DNA of 64,000 nucleotides from positions 682,001-746,000 of the forward strand of contig NZ_JAPWKF010000007.1 in assembly GCF_028283685.1 (NCBI RefSeq), read 5' to 3'. The DNA comes from Edaphobacter sp. Its GTDB lineage: Bacteria; Acidobacteriota; Terriglobia; Terriglobales; Acidobacteriaceae. A model generated the notes under the pieces. The model saw only the letters and a program-made list of their open reading frames with translations, was not told the origin of the DNA and searched no databases. Shown here piece after piece: positions 1-9,878 of this stretch (its first letter is position 1; each line of letters starts with the position of its first letter). The translations under genes and the position numbers were made by a program.

Positions 1-310
1 GGAAGAACAGCGCCGAGGCTACCAGTACGAACCCAAGCACAAAGCCGCTCGTCAGCGAACCGGCTGGAATTGCGCGCATCGACGTGCGCGGGTTCGCTGC
101 ATCGAGCCTCGCATCCACCAGTCGATTGAAGGCCATCGCAGCCGAACGCGCAGCCACCATGCACACGATGATCCACCCCAGCACTTTTGCCGGGGGCCAG
201 GTCCCTGCCGCCAGTACCGCGGCGGTCATTGCAAAGGGGAGCGCAAAGATGGAGTGCTCCCACTTGATCATCTCAAGGGTGACCGCCGTACTCTTCCATA
301 ACGAAGCCAT
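1..310 (-). CDS. UbiA-family prenyltransferase, 5' part only (cut by window edge)
   Basis: The first 103 codons of a membrane prenyltransferase of the UbiA/MenA type, which joins a polyprenyl chain to an aromatic acceptor (4-hydroxybenzoate in UbiA) in quinone synthesis. The N-terminus has the family pattern: a WEHSIFALPFA stretch entering helix 1, a second hydrophobic helix, then the magnesium-diphosphate motif NRLVDARLD (NxxxDxxxD), followed by the conserved R-x-x-x-x-P-A-G turn. The ATG at 310 is the first start after an in-frame TAG; a GGAGG lies very close to it, so the exact start is not certain. The rest of the gene lies left of the window, so I cannot say which aromatic substrate it uses. 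Confidence 0.85.
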   Translation of the reverse strand, partial: MASLWKSTAVTLEMIKWEHSIFALPFAMTAAVLAAGTWPPAKVLGWIIVCMVAARSAAMAFNRLVDARLDAANPRTSMRAIPAGSLTSGFVLGFVLVASALFF

Positions 311-332
311 GCCTCCATTCTAAAAGGCGAAA

Positions 333-358
333 GGCCGCAGAGGGGAACCCCTGCGGCC
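333..358 (-). terminator. Intrinsic terminator of the BON gene
   Basis: An 8-bp perfect stem (GGCCGCAG / CTGCGGCC) with a 10-nt loop, followed on the minus strand by TTTCGCCTTTT. It sits 24 nt after the stop of the BON protein and just before the UbiA start, so it probably ends the Omp85-TamB-BON transcript. Confidence 0.6.
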
Positions 359-381
359 CGACAGACGAATCAGCCCGAAAT

Positions 382-1152
382 CTACTTTTCCTTATCCGAC
401 CCGACAACCTGAAGATTGTTGACGACCTTGAAGACTCCCGATACGCCACTCGCCCGGATGTTGGCCACATCCTTATCTGCCTCACTGTCCACGACGCCCG
501 AGAGCGTGACATTTCCGTTGATCACCGTAATGCGGATCGGCTTGGCCGGATCGATCGCATATTTGTTCAGCTGCGGCGCCCCATAGACCGCCCGCGCCGT
601 CGCCAGGCGAATCCGGTCATCCATCGGGGAGGTCGGCGCCACGTCGATGTTGTCCACCACATCCTTCACTCCCGGCGTATTCGCCACCAGGCTGATCGCC
701 GAATCTTTGTCCGTCGGACCATAGGCCACGCCACCCAGCGTGACGACTCCATTCAGCACGCTGATGGTGAAGGCATTGAAGGCAGTCGTGCCATAGCCGA
801 CTCGATCGTAGGTCAGCTTCTCGGAGAGGCGATTGCGCAGCGTCACATCCTCCACCGTCGGGCCGCCCACCTCAATCAGGTTCTGTACGCCCTTCACATC
901 CTTGCGATGGTGCGCCTTGTGGTCAGCGTCTTCCTTCTCTGCATAGAGATCGACCGTACCGGAGAGCGTCACCACGCCGTTCTGTACGCCGACCTTCACA
1001 TCCCTAAATCGCTTATTGTCGAGCGCCTTGGTCACTTCGGCCTGGATCTGTGGGTCTTTACTTGCATCCTGTGCCAGAAGCTGTCCTTCACTCACAGACA
1101 GCAATACCATCACGGCGCAGCCCGCTGCCCTTCTCTGCCATCTCGTAATCAT
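382..1152 (-). CDS. Exported protein with three BON domains
   Basis: 256 aa with an N-terminal signal peptide (RR, hydrophobic core, cleavage near LLAQ-D at about residue 28). Three BON repeats follow at about 35-95, 100-170 and 180-250; each shows the V-x-N-G-x-V-T-L-x-G strand typical of the fold (QNGVVTLSGTV, LNGVVTLGGVA, INGNVTLSGVV). BON proteins such as OsmY and the Mycobacterium OmpATb domain act in the periplasm and are linked to envelope stability and phospholipid contact. An AAGGAG ribosome site 7 nt before ATG 1152 supports the start. Position directly after tamB suggests an envelope job; the precise function is unknown. Confidence 0.9.
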   Translation of the reverse strand: MITRWQRRAAGCAVMVLLSVSEGQLLAQDASKDPQIQAEVTKALDNKRFRDVKVGVQNGVVTLSGTVDLYAEKEDADHKAHHRKDVKGVQNLIEVGGPTVEDVTLRNRLSEKLTYDRVGYGTTAFNAFTISVLNGVVTLGGVAYGPTDKDSAISLVANTPGVKDVVDNIDVAPTSPMDDRIRLATARAVYGAPQLNKYAIDPAKPIRITVINGNVTLSGVVDSEADKDVANIRASGVSGVFKVVNNLQVVGSDKEK

Positions 1153-1209
1153 CGTCTCTCCTTGTTGTCCTTCGTCCCGTTCGACGGCTTACGTAATTCG
1201 CTGCTCATT

Positions 1210-4200
1210 TTAGCGATAGCGGCGGCGCCACTTGTAGACGATGCTGAATACACCCGACTCGTCGCGCCCGATCACAATCGACGAGGTCGGATTCAGATCA
1301 TACTGCACCTGGAGCAGCTGCTGCGCCGAACTGTTGACGTTGGTTGCAAACGTCGCCGTGATCTGTTTGCCGATCTGCTCCTGAATCGTAATGCGCGCCG
1401 AGGAGTTACCCAGCGTACCGACGAATGCGGGATCGATCTTCACGGATCCGCCACCAAAGAGTTTTTCGACACGCTGGCTGACAGTGGCATTCAGTGCACC
1501 ACCCAGCAGCGCGCTCGTCGTCGGGTCCTGCCCGGCACGAAGCTGCTGCGTCTGCGAGATCTGCGCCTCCTCCTGCGTACGGCCAAGGGCGAGCAGCGCA
1601 AAGACGTCGGCTTCGCTCAACGGCGGCTCCGAGCGATAGGTCGGCTTCAGGTTACTGGCCGTGCCATGCAGACCGACCGTGATCGAATAGTTCTCCACCT
1701 GTGCCACCGCGTCGATGTCGATCGCCGGATCAATCCGTACCGGATTGGTGAAGAAGATATCGCCACGCTGCAGCTGATACTTCGTGCTGGCAAAGGTTGC
1801 GCTACCATCCGTGATCTGGATCTTGCCCAGGATCGCCGGCGAGGCGACCGTCCCGCGGATATTGAGGTCGACCGATCCGGCGAGCTTGGCATAGGAGTTC
1901 TGGAAGTCGAGTTGCGGCGAACTGGTGACATGCACGTCCAGCCGCACCTTATTGGCCGCAGCATCCGGATCGGGCGGCGCACTAATCGTTCCGCCCGCCC
2001 CGGCGAAGGCGGCAAAGTCAACGTCCTGTCCCACGCCAAAGCGCGTGATCAGAATGTTGCCGCTCAGCAAGGCTCCGGTCATGGTTCCCTGCAGCTTCAG
2101 GTTTGCGGTCGCCGTCGCGCTCAGGCCATAGAGACGGACGCGCACGGCCTCTCCCGTAGCCGACATATCGACGAAGATGCCATGGCGAAAACGGATTGCG
2201 CCCTTGATATTCAGGTTGCCCCCGCCGCTCTTGGCCGTCAGCGTCTCAACCTGCAGGCTGTCGTCGGTGAAGACAAGCTTGCCCTTCATGTTGCTCAAAC
2301 CGTTGGGCACGCCATCGAGCGCAAGATTGACGTTCTCGAACAGCACCTTGCCGCTCAGTGACGGGTTCATCACTCGACCGCCCGCCGCAACGGTGAAGGT
2401 GACCTTGCCGCTGGAGATGACATCGGGATCGAAGGTGTGCAGCAGCGACATACTGACGTCGCCCGATCCCTTCATGTCGAGCTTGCCGCCCTTAGGATCG
2501 TCAGAGCCGAAGACCTGCGCGTTGCCGCTGAATCGCATGTCGGTGTCCTGACCCACAATGTGCACCTGGTCCAGCGTCGCCTGGCCATCACGCAGACTGA
2601 CGCGCAGCGGTTCGGCGGCCTTCAGCTCGATACCCTGCAGCTTGACGTCGACGTTGTTGAGCTCTGCCGTACCGCCCAGCTGCTTCGGAAGCTTGAGAGG
2701 CCCGCTGATCGTCGCCACACCGGAGATCGAAGACTGCGCCTTGAGAGTTCCCGGTCCAAACATCGTCAGTGGCCGGTTGATGTCGAAGTCCGCGATCGTC
2801 AGCTTCGCCTGCGACTGAAAGTCGCCTGTCAACTGCGTCTGGCTACTCAGGTTCAGCTTGGCGCCGACGATGGTCGAGCTTGCCGTCATGGACAGCGTGC
2901 TTCCCTGGCTATGCGCATCGACGATCGCATCGCCCAGAACCTCCCCCTGATAAGAGAGTTCCCGGAGCGTCACGTTTGCTTTAATCTGCGGCTCCGTAAC
3001 CGTTCCATTGGCGTCGGCGACCAGCGAGACCTTACCGTTGACGGACGAGGCAGATTTCTTAACTGTGTCGAACTTAGCCAGCTCCAGATTCTGGCCTTCG
3101 ATATGCCCGTGCAGGTGTTTGCTCGCGAGGTCATATCCGCCGTTCCCGGCGACCTGTAGACCATGCGCCTTCAGGACAACGCGCGATGCGTCGAGCGCCT
3201 TGCCATGCACGGCCAGGTCCGCAGTCACCGACTCAAACGACTCGCCATAGGCAACGCCATTCGACAGCACGATGTGCCCTGTGCCATTGAGGTCGTCGAT
3301 CGTCCCGGTAACATGCGCATTCGCCGTCGCCGTTCCGCTTACTGGAATCTTCTCCTGCTGACCGACGATCTCCAGCACATCGCTCACCTGCGCATCGTCC
3401 AGTTCGACAGTGGTGTCGAGCGCCATGTTCTGGTCCCACTCGTAGCTCACGGCGCCGCGCTTCGAGACAACGCGCCTTGGCTGCACCGTCCCTGAAACCC
3501 GAAGTGTTGCCGTATCGCGATGGATCGTGGAGTTGGCAACGGCAACTCCAGTCGAGGGAGAGTACTCGGCATCGGCGACCAGCGAATCGATAAGCGCATC
3601 CGTCGATCCCATGGCAATCTCAACCTCATGCGCTTCGACATGTCCTTTGACATCGAGATTCCGTGCCGCGCCGCGTGCTTCCCCAACAAAATGCAGCGCT
3701 CCATGCAGGTTGACCGGAATAGCCGCCGAGCCCTTTTTCCCGCCCGCCTCAAGACCCAGCGACATCAGTAGCTGGTTGTATTCCGAGAGATCGTGCACCG
3801 TCAGGTCCACCTGCAGGGCAGTCAGCGGATCGCCGACGTTGACGCCGAGGATGCCCGAGGCCGTCAGATTCGACTGCGGCAGCTGCGCCGTCAGCTGTTG
3901 AATCCGCACCGTCTCATTGCTTCCCGTGTAGTGAGCCAGCACGTGACCGCTCAGGGGAATGTTGGAAGCAGCTCCCTTGCGGCGAACACCTGTCGGCGCA
4001 AGGGACAGATCTCCATCGACCTCAACCGAATCGGCGACATCGCGCTGCGAACCGCCCCACTCCACTTTGACCGGACCGCTGATAGCGGTATCGAAGCCCA
4101 GGTCGCCGAAGTGTTCGGCCGTAATGTCCAGGATGGTGCGCAGCGGGACGCCGTTCAGCTTTGCGTCAATAAAGGCATGCGACGGTGTGACCTTTGGCAC

Positions 4201-5667
4201 CGTGGCGACAGGAGGCTTCGCCCCAACGGACTTCGCCGCGGTGTTTGTGGTTGTGGCCGCGGCCTTCACCATCGGCGATGCATCGGAGGAGTCCGCTGCG
4301 ACTTCGCCCAGCCAGTGCTCAATGCGCATGCTCCCGGTGACCGTGCCGCCATCCGGAAACACGGCCCTCATCTCGTTCAACGCGAACTCTGATGGAGAGA
4401 GATTGATCTGTGTCGTCGCGTTGATGTTTCGTACATCGACATACTCATCGCGATATCCGGCGCCATGCACCTTCGCCGTTCCCACGACCAGGAAGTTCGC
4501 CGGGCATCCTGGCTCCGGCGCCGGCACCTCCTGCGCAGCAGGCTTGCCATTGCCAAGACGAGGATGGATACGCTTCCAGAACGGAGGCCTCTTCTGATCC
4601 GGTGGCGTATTGGCAAGGCAGTTGCGCGCCTTGAGATCGAGATCGACCGTGCCAGTGCGCAGCGCATCCAGGCCGGTCATCACGGCCACCTGCCTCACCT
4701 CGACCGTGCCCGAAAGACTGCCCGACCACTCGGGCCGTGCAAAGTGGGTCAGGCTGGCGTTGGCCTTCAGTTCGGAGGCGTTGCCCGTGTGCAACTCAAA
4801 ATGATGCAGCACGGCGACGTCGCGTCCCAGTTCGCCATCAAGATGCAGGCTGGACTGTGCCTCGGGCTCGCTGGCAATCCTCGTTCGCAGATCGCGCAGA
4901 TCGATCGTCGCCCCGTAACGATCCGTGTGATAGATGTAGTGCACCTCGGCATCGAGATCGCGCGCTGCCAGATCGAACGGCACCGAAAGGTTGTTGATCA
5001 ACGCAACACCGTTCGCGACTTCGACCTCCCTCGCACGAAGGTCCAGAAGCGTGTCCGTAATGGGCTTGGTGCTGGTGCTTGGATGCTTCGGCGTCGGCTG
5101 GTTCGTCTTGCCGTCTTTATCGACGATCAGATGAAACTGCGGACGATCGACACGCAGATAGTTCAGCGAAATATACGAGGCAGGTCCATGACCCGCGATA
5201 TGCGAAAAGAAATTGAGGATGCGAACACGCAGCTCCAGGCGATCCGCAGAGAGATAGGGGGCCTCTCCTGCCGGCTCCAGTCCATGGATGACCAGGCCGT
5301 TGGCCTCCACCGCGAGTTTCCAGAGATGAAAGTGGAAGCTCTTGAGCTCGACACGACCACCGGTGGCATCTTCCAGCACGGAGACGAGCTTCGCGTTCAC
5401 GCGATGCTCAAAGTCTGCCGTCGTCGTGTACCAGGCAAAGATGCCGAAGACCGCCAGCAGAAAGGCAATGACTCCACCAAGCGTCCACAGCGTTCCGCGA
5501 GTGATGCGTGCGGCAATGGAACGCTTCACCTCCCGCAGCTTCTCCTCGACCTGCTCGCGCTTCTCCTCCAGCTTGTCTTCAATCTGGCGTCGACGGTCTT
5601 CGAGGCGCTTTTCCAGGCTGCGGTGCGGGTCTTCGGGAGATGGTGTCTGCTGATGCTCGTCGCTCAC
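1210..5667 (-). CDS. tamB: TamB-family translocation/assembly protein
   Basis: 1485 aa. A charged, coiled-coil-like cytoplasmic N-terminus (residues 1-50, rich in E, K and R) precedes one transmembrane helix (about 57-79, GVIAFLLAVFGIFAWY). The long remainder is repetitive beta structure, and the last 350 residues carry the TamB C-terminal domain (DUF490) with the family signature LLALGRTQEE, ending in basic YKWRRRYR. TamB-like proteins bridge inner and outer membranes; they work with an Omp85 partner and are implicated in outer-membrane protein assembly and phospholipid transport. The Omp85 gene two positions upstream fits that. A proline/threonine/alanine linker near residues 370-480 makes the protein longer than the E. 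coli protein (about 1260 aa). Start overlaps the upstream stop by 4 nt (ATGA). Confidence 0.9.
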   Translation of the reverse strand: MSDEHQQTPSPEDPHRSLEKRLEDRRRQIEDKLEEKREQVEEKLREVKRSIAARITRGTLWTLGGVIAFLLAVFGIFAWYTTTADFEHRVNAKLVSVLEDATGGRVELKSFHFHLWKLAVEANGLVIHGLEPAGEAPYLSADRLELRVRILNFFSHIAGHGPASYISLNYLRVDRPQFHLIVDKDGKTNQPTPKHPSTSTKPITDTLLDLRAREVEVANGVALINNLSVPFDLAARDLDAEVHYIYHTDRYGATIDLRDLRTRIASEPEAQSSLHLDGELGRDVAVLHHFELHTGNASELKANASLTHFARPEWSGSLSGTVEVRQVAVMTGLDALRTGTVDLDLKARNCLANTPPDQKRPPFWKRIHPRLGNGKPAAQEVPAPEPGCPANFLVVGTAKVHGAGYRDEYVDVRNINATTQINLSPSEFALNEMRAVFPDGGTVTGSMRIEHWLGEVAADSSDASPMVKAAATTTNTAAKSVGAKPPVATVPKVTPSHAFIDAKLNGVPLRTILDITAEHFGDLGFDTAISGPVKVEWGGSQRDVADSVEVDGDLSLAPTGVRRKGAASNIPLSGHVLAHYTGSNETVRIQQLTAQLPQSNLTASGILGVNVGDPLTALQVDLTVHDLSEYNQLLMSLGLEAGGKKGSAAIPVNLHGALHFVGEARGAARNLDVKGHVEAHEVEIAMGSTDALIDSLVADAEYSPSTGVAVANSTIHRDTATLRVSGTVQPRRVVSKRGAVSYEWDQNMALDTTVELDDAQVSDVLEIVGQQEKIPVSGTATANAHVTGTIDDLNGTGHIVLSNGVAYGESFESVTADLAVHGKALDASRVVLKAHGLQVAGNGGYDLASKHLHGHIEGQNLELAKFDTVKKSASSVNGKVSLVADANGTVTEPQIKANVTLRELSYQGEVLGDAIVDAHSQGSTLSMTASSTIVGAKLNLSSQTQLTGDFQSQAKLTIADFDINRPLTMFGPGTLKAQSSISGVATISGPLKLPKQLGGTAELNNVDVKLQGIELKAAEPLRVSLRDGQATLDQVHIVGQDTDMRFSGNAQVFGSDDPKGGKLDMKGSGDVSMSLLHTFDPDVISSGKVTFTVAAGGRVMNPSLSGKVLFENVNLALDGVPNGLSNMKGKLVFTDDSLQVETLTAKSGGGNLNIKGAIRFRHGIFVDMSATGEAVRVRLYGLSATATANLKLQGTMTGALLSGNILITRFGVGQDVDFAAFAGAGGTISAPPDPDAAANKVRLDVHVTSSPQLDFQNSYAKLAGSVDLNIRGTVASPAILGKIQITDGSATFASTKYQLQRGDIFFTNPVRIDPAIDIDAVAQVENYSITVGLHGTASNLKPTYRSEPPLSEADVFALLALGRTQEEAQISQTQQLRAGQDPTTSALLGGALNATVSQRVEKLFGGGSVKIDPAFVGTLGNSSARITIQEQIGKQITATFATNVNSSAQQLLQVQYDLNPTSSIVIGRDESGVFSIVYKWRRRYR

Positions 5668-6461
5668 GGCGCCACCTCTCCGTTCTGCATAATCCAGACA
5701 TTGCCCTGCACCCGCAGCGACTTCAGCCAGTCGCGCAGCAACGTGCTCACCCGCTGCTGCAGCAGCACCTCTTCAATTCGCGCCGAGATATCGTCGAGCT
5801 TCGGCGGCTTCACATGCTGCCGCTGATACTCCGGCAGCATGGTCTTCTCGTAGTACTCCTTGATCTCCTCGTGATCGATGCCGATTCCATCGCGAAAACG
5901 AACCTCGATCAACTTCAGCAGTTCCATGCGGCTGCGCCAGCGCTGCTCAAAGGCGCTCACCGTAAAGCCATGAGCAGCGAGAAATTTTTGCCAGCCTTCG
6001 TCGGTCTCGCAATGGTACTGTTCGCATTGCGGAATATCCTGCCGCAGCGTCTGGATCTGCTTCTTCACATCGGCATCGGTAATGGTTGTGGTGCCCGGCT
6101 CAACGGCGGCCTGCTGCGTGATCAGCGTACGGTTGATCAGCCTTTGAATCGCAAGGTCGCGGGAGAACTCCGTCGCCGAACCACGATAGGGCTGGATCGT
6201 CTCAAAGCGGCGCTCTTCATCCACGTCACTCTCAAGAATGACGTCTCCGTTGACAATGGCCACCACGCTGTCGAGAACAGCCCCCTGATCCTTCTGCTGC
6301 GGAACCGCAGGATGCACTGGCGCGGTCACAGGCGAAGACGGCACAGCACTCGGGCCGGGAGCCGCAACCGGCTGCTGTGCGACAGCAAACAGCGACGACA
6401 TCAGCAGGGCCGTGAGGCCTGCGCCATGCCATCGCATTCCCGGGTTGTGCGCCGCGCTCAT
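5664..6461 (-). CDS. SurA N-terminal-domain periplasmic chaperone without PPIase domain
   Basis: 265 aa. Signal peptide at about 1-29, then a proline/alanine-rich linker, then a SurA N-terminal domain from about residue 60 beginning VLDSVVAIVNGDVILESD, the standard SurA start. SurA binds unfolded outer-membrane proteins in the periplasm and hands them to the BAM machinery. The parvulin PPIase domains of E. coli SurA (428 aa) are absent: after the helical core (AIQRLINRTLITQQA) the protein runs straight into a C-terminal helix. In E. coli the chaperone activity lies in the N- and C-terminal parts, so a PPIase-less form can still be active. It sits between omp85 (2-nt gap) and tamB (4-nt overlap), which supports a role in outer-membrane assembly. 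Confidence 0.8.
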   Translation of the reverse strand: MSAAHNPGMRWHGAGLTALLMSSLFAVAQQPVAAPGPSAVPSSPVTAPVHPAVPQQKDQGAVLDSVVAIVNGDVILESDVDEERRFETIQPYRGSATEFSRDLAIQRLINRTLITQQAAVEPGTTTITDADVKKQIQTLRQDIPQCEQYHCETDEGWQKFLAAHGFTVSAFEQRWRSRMELLKLIEVRFRDGIGIDHEEIKEYYEKTMLPEYQRQHVKPPKLDDISARIEEVLLQQRVSTLLRDWLKSLRVQGNVWIMQNGEVAP

Positions 6462-6463
6462 GA

Positions 6464-9400
6464 TTAGAAGCTCTGTCCAATGCTGAAGAAGAAGTTGAAG
6501 TGATCGCCCCGACCCAGGTGCGGCGGGTCGCCGTTATAGTCGTCGATCGCCGGATAGATCGGAGGATTCAGGTTATAGCTGAAGTCCACGCGGATAGGGC
6601 CAACCGGTGTACGGTAACGTGCGCCGAGACCGACGGCATGAGAAAAATAATTGAAGCTGCAGGTGCCGATCGTTCCCGAGACATCGCGGCAGGTGCCACG
6701 ATTCGGCTGACGGAAGCGCAGGAAGCTCGGAAACATGTCCTTCGGATTCTGAAAGACGTTGCCCATATCGTGAAAGAGCACAAAGCTGACACTGTCGCCG
6801 ACATACGGCAGCGTCGGCGGAGGCATGCGCAGCTCGAAGGTGTTTACGAACGCGGCCGATCCTCCGACGGGATAGCCGGTCTGCAGGTCGCGTGGACCGG
6901 CGGCGTTGATGCCGAAGCCGCGATGCGATGTCGCACCGCCGGCGTAGAGGCGCTCCGGCAGCGGCACCGTATTGCAGCTGGGATTCGTCGTCAGCAGCAC
7001 ACCCTCGCATGCGGCGTTGCCGGCATTTGGATTGGCGCCCCATGCCTTCTCGTACCCGATGCGTGTGCTCCGCGCAAAGACATAGCGATGATTGAAGAGG
7101 GAGTAGTAGGTCGAGTAGGAACCATCAATGCGCCAGAAGTTCGTCTGGGAACCGAACTTCGAAGAGGCCAGAAAGGTCTGGATCGTCGAATAAAAACCTT
7201 TGCTGGCATTGAGTGGTGATGGCTGCCGCGTGTCGTGGAACCATGTCAGTCCCGGTCCGGCGACGCGCACCGGCTGTGAAAGCAGCGGAATCAGATCCTG
7301 GGACACGCGCAGGCTGTTGGGATCAACCTCGACGCGGCGGTAGAGCGCATCGTAGATAAAGGTATCGGTGCGCTTCCACTTCTGCGTGATGCGGAAGTCG
7401 CCCTGCAGGGTGGAAGAAGCGAAGGTCGTAATGTTCTGAATGTTGGTATAGCCACCAGACACCGACGCCGCCACGTTCTTTGCGCCCAGTAAGTGAGGGT
7501 TCTGGAAGGTGAGAATTGCAATCTGTTCCAGAAGGCCGTAGGTCGAATGCAGTGTCAACGAGTCTTCGCTGCCGCGCAGGTTGATGCGGGAGACATCGAG
7601 CGAGACGCGCGGGCTGACGCCGGCGCGCCCTTCCGTCGAAGAACCTTTTGTACTGTTGGTCTGAATCGTGCCGCCAGGGTTACCGGTCTGCGCCTCGAAG
7701 CCGAAGCCGTAGGTCACGTTCCAGCGCTTCGCCTCGGTGATCTGAACCAGGGTGTTCTTGCGAGGCGCGTCGCCTGCGGGATTCTGCACCGCGGTGATGA
7801 CCTCGTTGAAGAGTGCGAGGTCGTACAGATTGCGTTGCGTCTGCAGGAGCGCACTCTGATCCAGCGGGTCGCCGGGATGCATCGTGATCTTGCTGTCGAC
7901 GACCTTCGGACGTGTGAAGTTGAGCCCCGACAGCAGAACGTGATTCACGAAGACCTGTGGGCCTTCCTGCACCTGCAGCGCGACGTCGGTGCGTGTAGCG
8001 TCTCCGGCCTCCTTGTGCTGCTGGACCTCGACCAGCGCCTGATCGAATCCGTGGCTTAGATAGTAGGAAAGGACCGTGTCGCGATCTCCGGAGACCGTCA
8101 CCAGCGAAAAAGGCTGGCCCTCCTGGGTATTCATCAGGGTCTTGATCTCGTCCATGCGTGAGGGGTCAACGCCGGTGATCGTGACCTTTCCAAACTTCTT
8201 CTGCGGCCCTTCCTCAACGGTGTACACAACGGTGATCTTGCCCGGTTTACCCGTGGTGACATCACTGTCTGTGACCTTCGTCTTTACGTCGGCCTGGTCG
8301 AAGCCGTTCGCCCGGTAGAGTGCCTCGATCGCACTCACATCGCTTTGCACCAGCACCGGGCTGTAGCGACCGCTTCGCTGGTAGGCATCGGCCTTCTTCA
8401 CATTCATCAGCTCGCGAAGAATGCCATCGGAGAAGTAGTGGTTACCCGCGATATCTACAGAGAGCACCTTATGCTTGATGCCGCGATCGATGACGAAGAT
8501 CACGCTCTCGTCGGCCGTTCCCTGGCCGACTTGGCGAACATCGACCTTGGCGTCGAAGTAGCCCTGCTGCTGCACAAAGTCGCGGAGGTTATGTACGCCC
8601 TCGTTCAGCAGATCATTGTCAATGGTGCCTTCTTCGAAGATGGGAACCAGGAGATGAAGACGGGCTCCGGAGATCTTGGCCCCCTCGACCAGAACCTTTA
8701 CCGCCGGCCCCTGGTTGACCTTGAACTCATAGTCCACCTGGCCGCGCGAAGGCACATAGGTCTGCTTCTGCATACTGACTGTGGCCTCGAGCCGGTTGTT
8801 CTTCTGATACTGCTTGCGCAATCGGGAGAGGGCATTGCTTACCGTGTCGCGCGACACCTTGCTCCCCTGCTTGATCTTGGCTTTCTTACGGAACTGCTCC
8901 ACCGTCATGCCAAGGTCAGCGCTGTCGATGGCAACCTCGCCGACACGCGCCTGCCGTCCGATTTCAACGTCATAGACGACGTCGATCTGACTGTTGACTT
9001 TGTCCAGTGTCGTTCCGGCAAAGACCTTGCTCTCGTAGTAGCCATACTGGCGCAGGATGTCCTTGATCCCCTCCGAACCGCCTGAAACCGACGAGTCGGT
9101 GTACGGTCTCCCCGGAGTTAGCTTGGTGCCGTATTCGAGCAAAGAGGACAGCCTATCGGACTTCACCCCGGTAATGGTGACGCGGCCAACGAAGTAACGC
9201 GGCACTCCCGTAAAGATCAGGACCATGCCATCGTTCGTTCGCACGCCGCGAACGGTGATATCACGATAGCGACCGCTGCCGAAGAGCCTTCGCGTGCTGG
9301 AACGGACGTTGTCCGGGTCAAACGGCTGACCCGCCTTCTGGGCAAGTTCGGAAGGCAGGGTATCGGTACTGTCGAAGGTGACTCCCTCGAACTCGATCCG

Positions 9401-9616
9401 ATCGACATGAATCCCCTTCCAGCCCCAGACAGAGCTGCCGATGGCGCTATCAGCCGAGACAGCCTCGCTCGAAGGCGGCGCTGGACTCTGAGGGACCGCT
9501 TGAGCGGCAGCTTGAGCGGCAAACTGCGGCTGAGGAGCGGACGGAAGCGATGGAGCTGGTGAGCTTTGAGCAAGCAGAGCGCAAGGGGCGATCCCGAGAA
9601 GCAAAGCAGCAGCCAT
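6464..9616 (-). CDS. Omp85-family outer-membrane assembly protein (BamA/TamA type)
   Basis: About 1050 aa from the proposed start. Signal peptide (AAALLLGIAPCALLAQ), a Ser/Pro/Ala/Gln-rich linker, then a long run of POTRA domains (about residues 60-640; successive V-x-V-x-x-G units such as VTITGVKSDR, VDIAGNHYFS, VTITGVDPS, VLLSGLNFT). The C-terminal barrel ends in aromatic SIGQSF, the outer-membrane insertion signal. I count roughly six or seven POTRAs, more than the five of E. coli BamA or three of TamA, explaining the length. The ATG at 9616 is preferred: GAAGAGG lies 6 nt upstream; the ATG at 9622 would sit directly on that site. First gene of a surA-like/tamB operon. Whether it is the BAM core or a TamA analogue cannot be told from this window. 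Confidence 0.92.
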   Translation of the reverse strand: MAAALLLGIAPCALLAQSSPAPSLPSAPQPQFAAQAAAQAVPQSPAPPSSEAVSADSAIGSSVWGWKGIHVDRIEFEGVTFDSTDTLPSELAQKAGQPFDPDNVRSSTRRLFGSGRYRDITVRGVRTNDGMVLIFTGVPRYFVGRVTITGVKSDRLSSLLEYGTKLTPGRPYTDSSVSGGSEGIKDILRQYGYYESKVFAGTTLDKVNSQIDVVYDVEIGRQARVGEVAIDSADLGMTVEQFRKKAKIKQGSKVSRDTVSNALSRLRKQYQKNNRLEATVSMQKQTYVPSRGQVDYEFKVNQGPAVKVLVEGAKISGARLHLLVPIFEEGTIDNDLLNEGVHNLRDFVQQQGYFDAKVDVRQVGQGTADESVIFVIDRGIKHKVLSVDIAGNHYFSDGILRELMNVKKADAYQRSGRYSPVLVQSDVSAIEALYRANGFDQADVKTKVTDSDVTTGKPGKITVVYTVEEGPQKKFGKVTITGVDPSRMDEIKTLMNTQEGQPFSLVTVSGDRDTVLSYYLSHGFDQALVEVQQHKEAGDATRTDVALQVQEGPQVFVNHVLLSGLNFTRPKVVDSKITMHPGDPLDQSALLQTQRNLYDLALFNEVITAVQNPAGDAPRKNTLVQITEAKRWNVTYGFGFEAQTGNPGGTIQTNSTKGSSTEGRAGVSPRVSLDVSRINLRGSEDSLTLHSTYGLLEQIAILTFQNPHLLGAKNVAASVSGGYTNIQNITTFASSTLQGDFRITQKWKRTDTFIYDALYRRVEVDPNSLRVSQDLIPLLSQPVRVAGPGLTWFHDTRQPSPLNASKGFYSTIQTFLASSKFGSQTNFWRIDGSYSTYYSLFNHRYVFARSTRIGYEKAWGANPNAGNAACEGVLLTTNPSCNTVPLPERLYAGGATSHRGFGINAAGPRDLQTGYPVGGSAAFVNTFELRMPPPTLPYVGDSVSFVLFHDMGNVFQNPKDMFPSFLRFRQPNRGTCRDVSGTIGTCSFNYFSHAVGLGARYRTPVGPIRVDFSYNLNPPIYPAIDDYNGDPPHLGRGDHFNFFFSIGQSF

Positions 9617-9878
9617 GCGCATCCTCTTCAACGCACCTCTACCTTGCCGGCACGTCCCCCATGCCGTTCGAGCTGGTTGAAGCTGACCCAACCGATACAC
9701 CCATCCTCTAAACAATCGTTATCGCCTGCTGGTTTGTTTTGATGCAGACACCGGGTCGCACCGTCTGCCGAGCCACAGCTCCCTGCATGGCCACTTGTCC
9801 CGACGGCTCGCCCTTCCGCTATGCATTCCCTATACTACGAAACAGAAGCCTCCCAGGGGGAGGCGGATCGCAGCTTCT

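Noticed and set aside
907..2361. 484-aa frame antisense to tamB
   Set aside because: Lies opposite a clear TamB gene, is Arg/His-rich and has no recognisable domain; a shadow of GC-rich codons.
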